This document shows positions 62,884-64,000 of a stretch of DNA of 64,000 bases, one piece after another (position 1 is the first letter of the stretch; every line of letters starts with the position of its first letter). Position numbers and translations under genes: made by a program. The stretch spans positions 50,919,569 through 50,983,568 of the forward strand of contig NC_090746.1 of the NCBI RefSeq assembly GCF_036898095.1, written 5' to 3'. This DNA is from Palaemon carinicauda. Taxonomy: Eukaryota > Arthropoda > Malacostraca > Decapoda > Palaemonidae. Below the pieces are notes generated by a model. That model did not search any database. It saw only the letters and a list, made by a program, of their open reading frames with translations, and had not been told where the DNA came from.

Positions 62884-63078
62884 CTGTAAAAGAAAGAGAT
62901 CATGAGTACATGGAAGGCATAAGAATGACTTACATTACTCTAAATTTGAGATATCTTAATCTAAATTTTTAAACATTAAATTAATTTACAAGGCATTTAA
63001 CTGCTTGAGAATAAAGAGCAGGAAAGGAAATAGATAGTTGAGAATAAAGAGCAGGAAAGGAAGTAGATAGACACATAC
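62884..63078 (-). other. Predicted 5' intron of element 6 gag
   Basis: Sense strand donor GTATGTGTC, acceptor CTTTCTTTTACAG. It contains two nearly identical adjacent copies of GAGAATAAAGAGCAGGAAAGG on the plus strand (about 63006-63060), a recent short tandem duplication. Confidence 0.4.
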
Positions 63079-64000
63079 TTGTGAATCCCGCCCAGTCGGT
63101 TACCGTAACCTTATCAGTAGGCAATTTCTTTTGTGGCCGAAGGTCACAAAACGGAAATCCATATGGATAAGCCGTGGTGGGTAGAAGCTAAGCTTCTAAC
63201 AAAAATTGCCTGCAGGGTGTAGCAGGGTCTGAGACCACTCAGATCCCTGGAGTAGAAGGGGTATAGGAGAAACCCCTTATTAAATGTAGGCTCCGGCAAT
63301 CGGCTGCACTAAGATACACAGAGTATGCTGGAATATTGTAATATGCAATCAAACAGCATAGCCACAATCTTGGATGGTAAGACAATACCTATATATAGAA
63401 GTGACCAAGCCATCTGGCTGCAGCATTTTGACTGTCGGCATGTTGTCGGCAGGTATGGGAAGGGGTGCATGTCCCTTAACGTCTCAGGAGGGTGCCGGCA
63501 GATCGACAGGACGCCGGAGGCCGGTCCTGCAGGGTGGAAGGCATCAAGACAGACACACCGAGTATCTAAAGTATAATACCATCGTGGCGACCGCCGGCAT
63601 AGCGGCGGGTCGCCGGCAGGGGGTGGCGGCTCCGGCAGCCGAAGGCTGACAGCCTGGTGAGCTTGGATCAATTCATAAGATAGATATGTATATGGTTGTA
63701 TACCTAGACCGCCGGCAATCAATGCCGGCACGCCGGTGGCCGGCTCCGAAGGTCGGCCAGCTGTTACTAGGTAAAATGAGGGGTGGGACGTCGGCTCTAT
63801 GTCGACGGAGGGCGGCAGCCTCCGGCACACGGAAGGCTGACGTCTTAGAGGGGGAGGGCATCTTATGAAAGAATGTCACCTGAGGTAGTGGCGGGTATCG
63901 CCGGCAGTAGAGGCGGCAAGGGACCGGCACCAGGATAGAAAGAGAGAAAGGTAAGGAGGGATGGAAGGGGTAAAATCCCATACCCCTCCGGCATCCCTCC
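63079..64000 (-). other. Element 6 5' leader, GC-rich CCGG-repeat segment
   Basis: Homologous to 46910-47720 in element 4. From 63480 it is dense in GCCGGC/CCGGAG motifs. No gene is supported; frames here are compositional. The window ends inside it. Confidence 0.6.

Larger units (their letters stand above)
56733..64000 (-). mobile_element. Element 6: DIRS retrotransposon, 5' end beyond the window
   Basis: Minus-strand relative of element 4 with 3' ITR (56733 to about 57110), ICR (57171-57265), YR (58119-59160, one shift), intact RT (59079-61235) and gag (60919-62883, two stops). About 26 terminal bases predicted by its ICR (CGGATTTTGAGCGAAGCG and following) are absent at the left end, where element 5 leader is joined instead. 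The 5' ITR is not in the window. Confidence 0.9.

Overview
The window looks like nuclear DNA from an arthropod, most plausibly a malacostracan (decapod) crustacean. I found no bacterial operons, no tRNA or rRNA and no convincing host gene. What can be read is almost entirely transposable elements: at least nine copies or fragments of tyrosine-recombinase retrotransposons of the DIRS order, plus one pogo/Tigger DNA transposon derivative. The host assignment is an inference from DIRS density and family resemblance, not from a host gene.

Layout. 1-900: nothing recognised. 900-5255: a decayed plus-strand DIRS gag remnant (E_a), interrupted by a 1.2 kb pogo/Tigger derivative with TA duplication (1269-2460). 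5256-6700: AT-rich, empty. 6700-11490: a second decayed DIRS copy of the same family (E_b) with gag, reverse transcriptase (RT), RNase H (RH) and methyltransferase-like (MT) remnants. 11601-11920: a palindromic repeat. 12990-13364: 3' end of a further DIRS (F). 13365-16184: an internally deleted DIRS (element 1) with near-identical inverted terminal repeats (ITRs). 16185-18151: AT-rich, empty. 18152-19305: 3' end of a minus-strand DIRS. 19306-19953: 5' end of a plus-strand DIRS.

19954-40046 is a three-layer nest. An outer minus-strand DIRS (own length about 7.6 kb) has its RT frame split by a middle minus-strand DIRS of another family (23494-35955, own length about 6 kb). The middle element is split, between its internal complementary region and its 3' ITR, by an inner plus-strand DIRS (24023-30448, 6.4 kb). 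40047-56732 is minus-strand element 5, itself split by the near-intact minus-strand element 4 (40611-49438, 8.8 kb). 56733-64000 is minus-strand element 6, cut by the window end.

Most complete copies show DIRS architecture: an ITR pair; Gag; an RT-RNase H-MT-like polyprotein; a tyrosine recombinase (YR) with R, HxxR and Y catalytic residues whose reading frame overlaps the RT frame; and an internal complementary region (ICR) that is an inverted copy of the element's circle junction. In the known DIRS model, RT makes cDNA, the ICR templates closure of a circle, and YR inserts the circle without a classical target-site duplication. Element 4 is the best preserved (intact RT and YR, one stop in gag).

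The points I find most worth a second look are a Cys/His module at the Gag N-terminus shared by two families, a GT-AG intron inside the outer gag that the related copies lack, a conserved splice acceptor just upstream of that module, and the way insertions cluster at ICRs and element ends.
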